The position numbers and the translations under genes are program-made. Of a stretch of DNA of 15,711 nucleotides, positions 14,129 through 15,711 are shown one piece after another. The stretch is from an uncultured Oscillospiraceae bacterium (GTDB taxonomy: Bacteria; Bacillota; Clostridia; Oscillospirales; Acutalibacteraceae): assembly GCA_902490145.1 (NCBI GenBank), contig CABUCT010000014.1, positions 1-15,711 of the forward strand, in the 5' to 3' direction. Position 1 is the stretch's first letter; every line of letters begins with the position of its first letter. Below the pieces are notes generated by a model. It had not been told where the DNA came from. It was given only the letters and a program-made list of their open reading frames with translations, and searched no databases.

Positions 14129-15480
14129 TATCTTTTTCCTCCGTTTCTCTGTATTTCCTTCGCGAGACGCATATACTGAACCAGCGGCCGGTGTGCAGGG
14201 CAGTTGAAAGCACAGCTTCCGCACTCCATGCAGGTCTGTACTCCCATACGGTTCAAGCCTTCGACATCTTTAATTTTGATACATCTTTCAATCAGTGCAG
14301 GCATAAGAGACATCGGGCAGGCTGAAACACATTTTCCGCAACGGATACACGGAGATTCCTTGTATTTCATAGAAATATCTTTCGCTTCGCCAAAAAGGAT
14401 GATGGCGTTGGTTTGTTTTAAAACCGGCATAGCTCCGTCTGCAAGAGCCAGCCCCATCATCGGTCCGCCCATAAGTATTTTTTTGACTTCATCCTGTGTT
14501 CCGCCCGCAAAATTTATAATATCTTCGACCTTTGTTCCAATAGGAACGATCAGGTTTTTGGCGGTTTGTTTCATGATTGCTCCGTCGACCGTAATACGCT
14601 TTGATACCAGCGGCATCCCGGTGCTGACAAATTTCCAAAGAGCTGCAACGCTTGTGATATTCATAACAATGCATCCGACATCGGCCGGAAGCTTTCCTTG
14701 AGGAATTTTGCGTCCCGTGGCGGTGAACACCATAACCTTTTCCGCACCCTGAGGATAACGGGATTTGAGTTTCATAACATGCACGCGATGTTCCGAATCT
14801 CTCTCACTATCAGCAATTCCGATGAGTTTTTCGATTGCAGCGGGTTTATTATCCTCAACAGCGATAATTATCTTCTCGGGTTTTAATATGTCAAGCAGCA
14901 TATACACGCCGTTCATTACATCATCAGTGTTCTCAATACATTCGCGATAATCGGACGTTATAAACGGTTCACATTCGGCGGCATTAATAATAATCGTGTC
15001 TATATGACGATCGGGACTGGGTTTAAGCTTAATATGGGTTGGAAAACCCGCTCCTCCAAGCCCCACAAGTCCCGAAACACGGGCAGCTTGAATAAGATCT
15101 TCGGGCGTATTTACGATATGAGGGACAATATCAGGGTCAGGAGTCATTTTCCCGTCAGACTCAATAACCACTGTTTTTACCATATTCCCTGCGGGCAGCT
15201 GTATTTCGGTTATTTCGGTAACCTTCCCCGAAACGCTGGAATGAATAGGAGCCGAAACATACTTGTCGGTATCTCCGATCACTTGTCCCACAAATACCTC
15301 GTCACCTGCTTTGACCATGGGTATACAAGGAGCTCCGATATGCTGCTGCATAGGAATATATACCCTTTCAGGAGGCGGCATAATAACGGTTTCCTGCTCG
15401 GCGGTAAATTTTTTATGAGGAGCTTTAACTCCGCCTTTTGATCGGCGAACAGGTTTCATTATATCGTGTATTTTATTCAT
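14128..15480 (-). CDS. rnfC: Rnf complex subunit C, NADH-binding subunit
   Basis: 450 residues, typical length. RnfC is the peripheral cytoplasmic subunit where NAD+ is reduced; it is related to the NuoF subunit of complex I and to NqrA. Residues about 45-90 form a lipoyl/biotin-like fold (VSAPIHSSVSGKV). GLGGAGFPTH (140-149) and NAAECEPFITSDYR (166-179) form the FMN and NADH site. Two 4Fe-4S clusters are held by Cys378, 381, 384, 388 and by Cys417, 420, 423, 427, the latter set linked to Pro as in ferredoxins. The ATG at 15480 lies ten bases after GAGG; a TTG at 15483 one codon earlier is also possible. It is the first gene of the six-gene operon. Confidence 0.97.
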   Translation of the reverse strand: MNKIHDIMKPVRRSKGGVKAPHKKFTAEQETVIMPPPERVYIPMQQHIGAPCIPMVKAGDEVFVGQVIGDTDKYVSAPIHSSVSGKVTEITEIQLPAGNMVKTVVIESDGKMTPDPDIVPHIVNTPEDLIQAARVSGLVGLGGAGFPTHIKLKPSPDRHIDTIIINAAECEPFITSDYRECIENTDDVMNGVYMLLDILKPEKIIIAVEDNKPAAIEKLIGIADSERDSEHRVHVMKLKSRYPQGAEKVMVFTATGRKIPQGKLPADVGCIVMNITSVAALWKFVSTGMPLVSKRITVDGAIMKQTAKNLIVPIGTKVEDIINFAGGTQDEVKKILMGGPMMGLALADGAMPVLKQTNAIILFGEAKDISMKYKESPCIRCGKCVSACPMSLMPALIERCIKIKDVEGLNRMGVQTCMECGSCAFNCPAHRPLVQYMRLAKEIQRNGGKR

Positions 15481-15510
15481 CAATTATCAACCTCTCTTCA
15501 TTGATGAAAA

Positions 15511-15542
15511 ATTATAGTTTAATGCCTTGTCGGCGGTGGCAA
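15511..15542 (-). promoter_or_regulatory. Possible proximal promoter of the rnf operon
   Basis: A perfect TATAAT (15511-15516) stands 30 bases before the rnfC ATG. The best -35 is TTGCCA (15537-15542), but the spacer is 20 bases, longer than optimal, so activation by a regulator or a different -35 is possible. Confidence 0.35.
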
Positions 15543-15606
15543 TCCAAAAAAGTGTTGATAGTCCACCTTAGGCAGATCCCGATGTGTATGTATGGTTAAC
15601 CAGAAC

Positions 15607-15655
15607 TAATGCGTCCAAACACGATTTTCGCGGGTGGATTTTCGGCTCTGCATTA
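15607..15655. repeat. Inverted and direct repeats in the rnf leader
   Basis: TAATGC (15607-15612) and GCATTA (15650-15655) are perfect reverse complements. Between them GATTTTCG occurs twice (15623-15630 and 15637-15644), 14 bases apart, separated by a G-rich hexamer. The layout could be an RNA stem or a tandem binding site. The stretch 15484-15711 holds no gene. Confidence 0.35.
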
Positions 15656-15673
15656 AAAATCTTGGCATACGGC

Positions 15674-15702
15674 AGTATACCGTCGATTTTATGTCTTGTC
15701 GG
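15674..15702 (-). promoter_or_regulatory. Possible distal promoter of the rnf operon
   Basis: Minus strand CCGACA (15697-15702), 17-base spacer, TATACT (15674-15679). Use of this site would give a leader of roughly 185 bases containing the repeats at 15607-15655. Confidence 0.3.
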
Positions 15703-15711
15703 GGCAAAAAT

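Noticed and set aside
14129..14224. Upstream extension of rnfD by 32 codons
   Set aside because: The extra codons lie inside rnfC, do not resemble RnfD, and the ATG at 14128 has a strong GGAGG site.
10501..15480. Na+-NQR (nqrABCDEF) instead of Rnf
   Set aside because: The first gene has the RnfC NADH/FMN and ferredoxin motifs and the last is a polyferredoxin RnfB; there is no NqrF (2Fe-2S plus FAD) or NqrA.
1..15711. CRISPR arrays, tRNA or rRNA genes, transposases, integrases
   Set aside because: No regularly spaced repeats, no cloverleaf sequences and no transposase or recombinase motifs were found on either strand.

Overview
The window looks like chromosomal DNA from an anaerobic, low-to-medium GC Firmicute of the class Clostridia, probably Oscillospiraceae/Ruminococcaceae-like. 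The reasons are a complete rnfCDGEAB operon in the clostridial gene order, a Bacillus/Clostridium-type MazF (NdoA/EndoA), a DNA polymerase I whose proofreading domain has lost its metal-binding motif, strong GGAGG-type ribosome binding sites and consensus sigma-A promoters. The genus assignment is inference. Almost everything is on the minus strand; mazF is the only convincing plus-strand gene.

Layout from left to right. At 1-801 (minus) lies the N-terminal part of a secreted protein with an NPCBM-type carbohydrate-binding domain, behind a near-perfect promoter. polA is at 928-3483 (minus). A divergent promoter region separates it from mazF at 3822-4190 (plus), which has no visible antitoxin gene. 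At 4191-4933 there is no convincing gene but much RNA-like structure: a densely folded stretch ending in an intrinsic terminator on the plus strand, and a long hairpin that probably ends transcription of the next gene. An AT-rich gene for a membrane-anchored double zinc-ribbon protein (4934-5938, minus) follows. Next is the translationally coupled pair metG-pfkB (9059-6175, minus) with a textbook promoter, then a monocistronic calcineurin-like phosphoesterase (9333-10325, minus) that very likely starts at a TTG codon. The right third, 10501-15480, is the complete Rnf operon in the order rnfC-D-G-E-A-B, preceded by a repeat-containing leader that runs off the window.

How the genes work together. 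The six rnf genes encode one membrane complex that moves electrons from reduced ferredoxin (RnfB) through membrane Fe-S and covalent flavin centres (RnfA/E, RnfD, RnfG) to NAD+ at RnfC, pumping Na+ or H+. Their junctions are overlaps of 1 or 4 bases or gaps of 1 and 20 bases, so they should be translated together. metG and pfkB share an mRNA with a TAATG junction. The rest are single housekeeping or accessory genes.

I found no clearly new multi-gene system. The points most worth a second look are the structured non-coding stretch at about 4270-4578, a cysteine-rich tail on RnfE, a serine in place of threonine at the predicted flavin-attachment site of RnfD, the orphan mazF, the AT-rich zinc-ribbon island, and the rnf leader.
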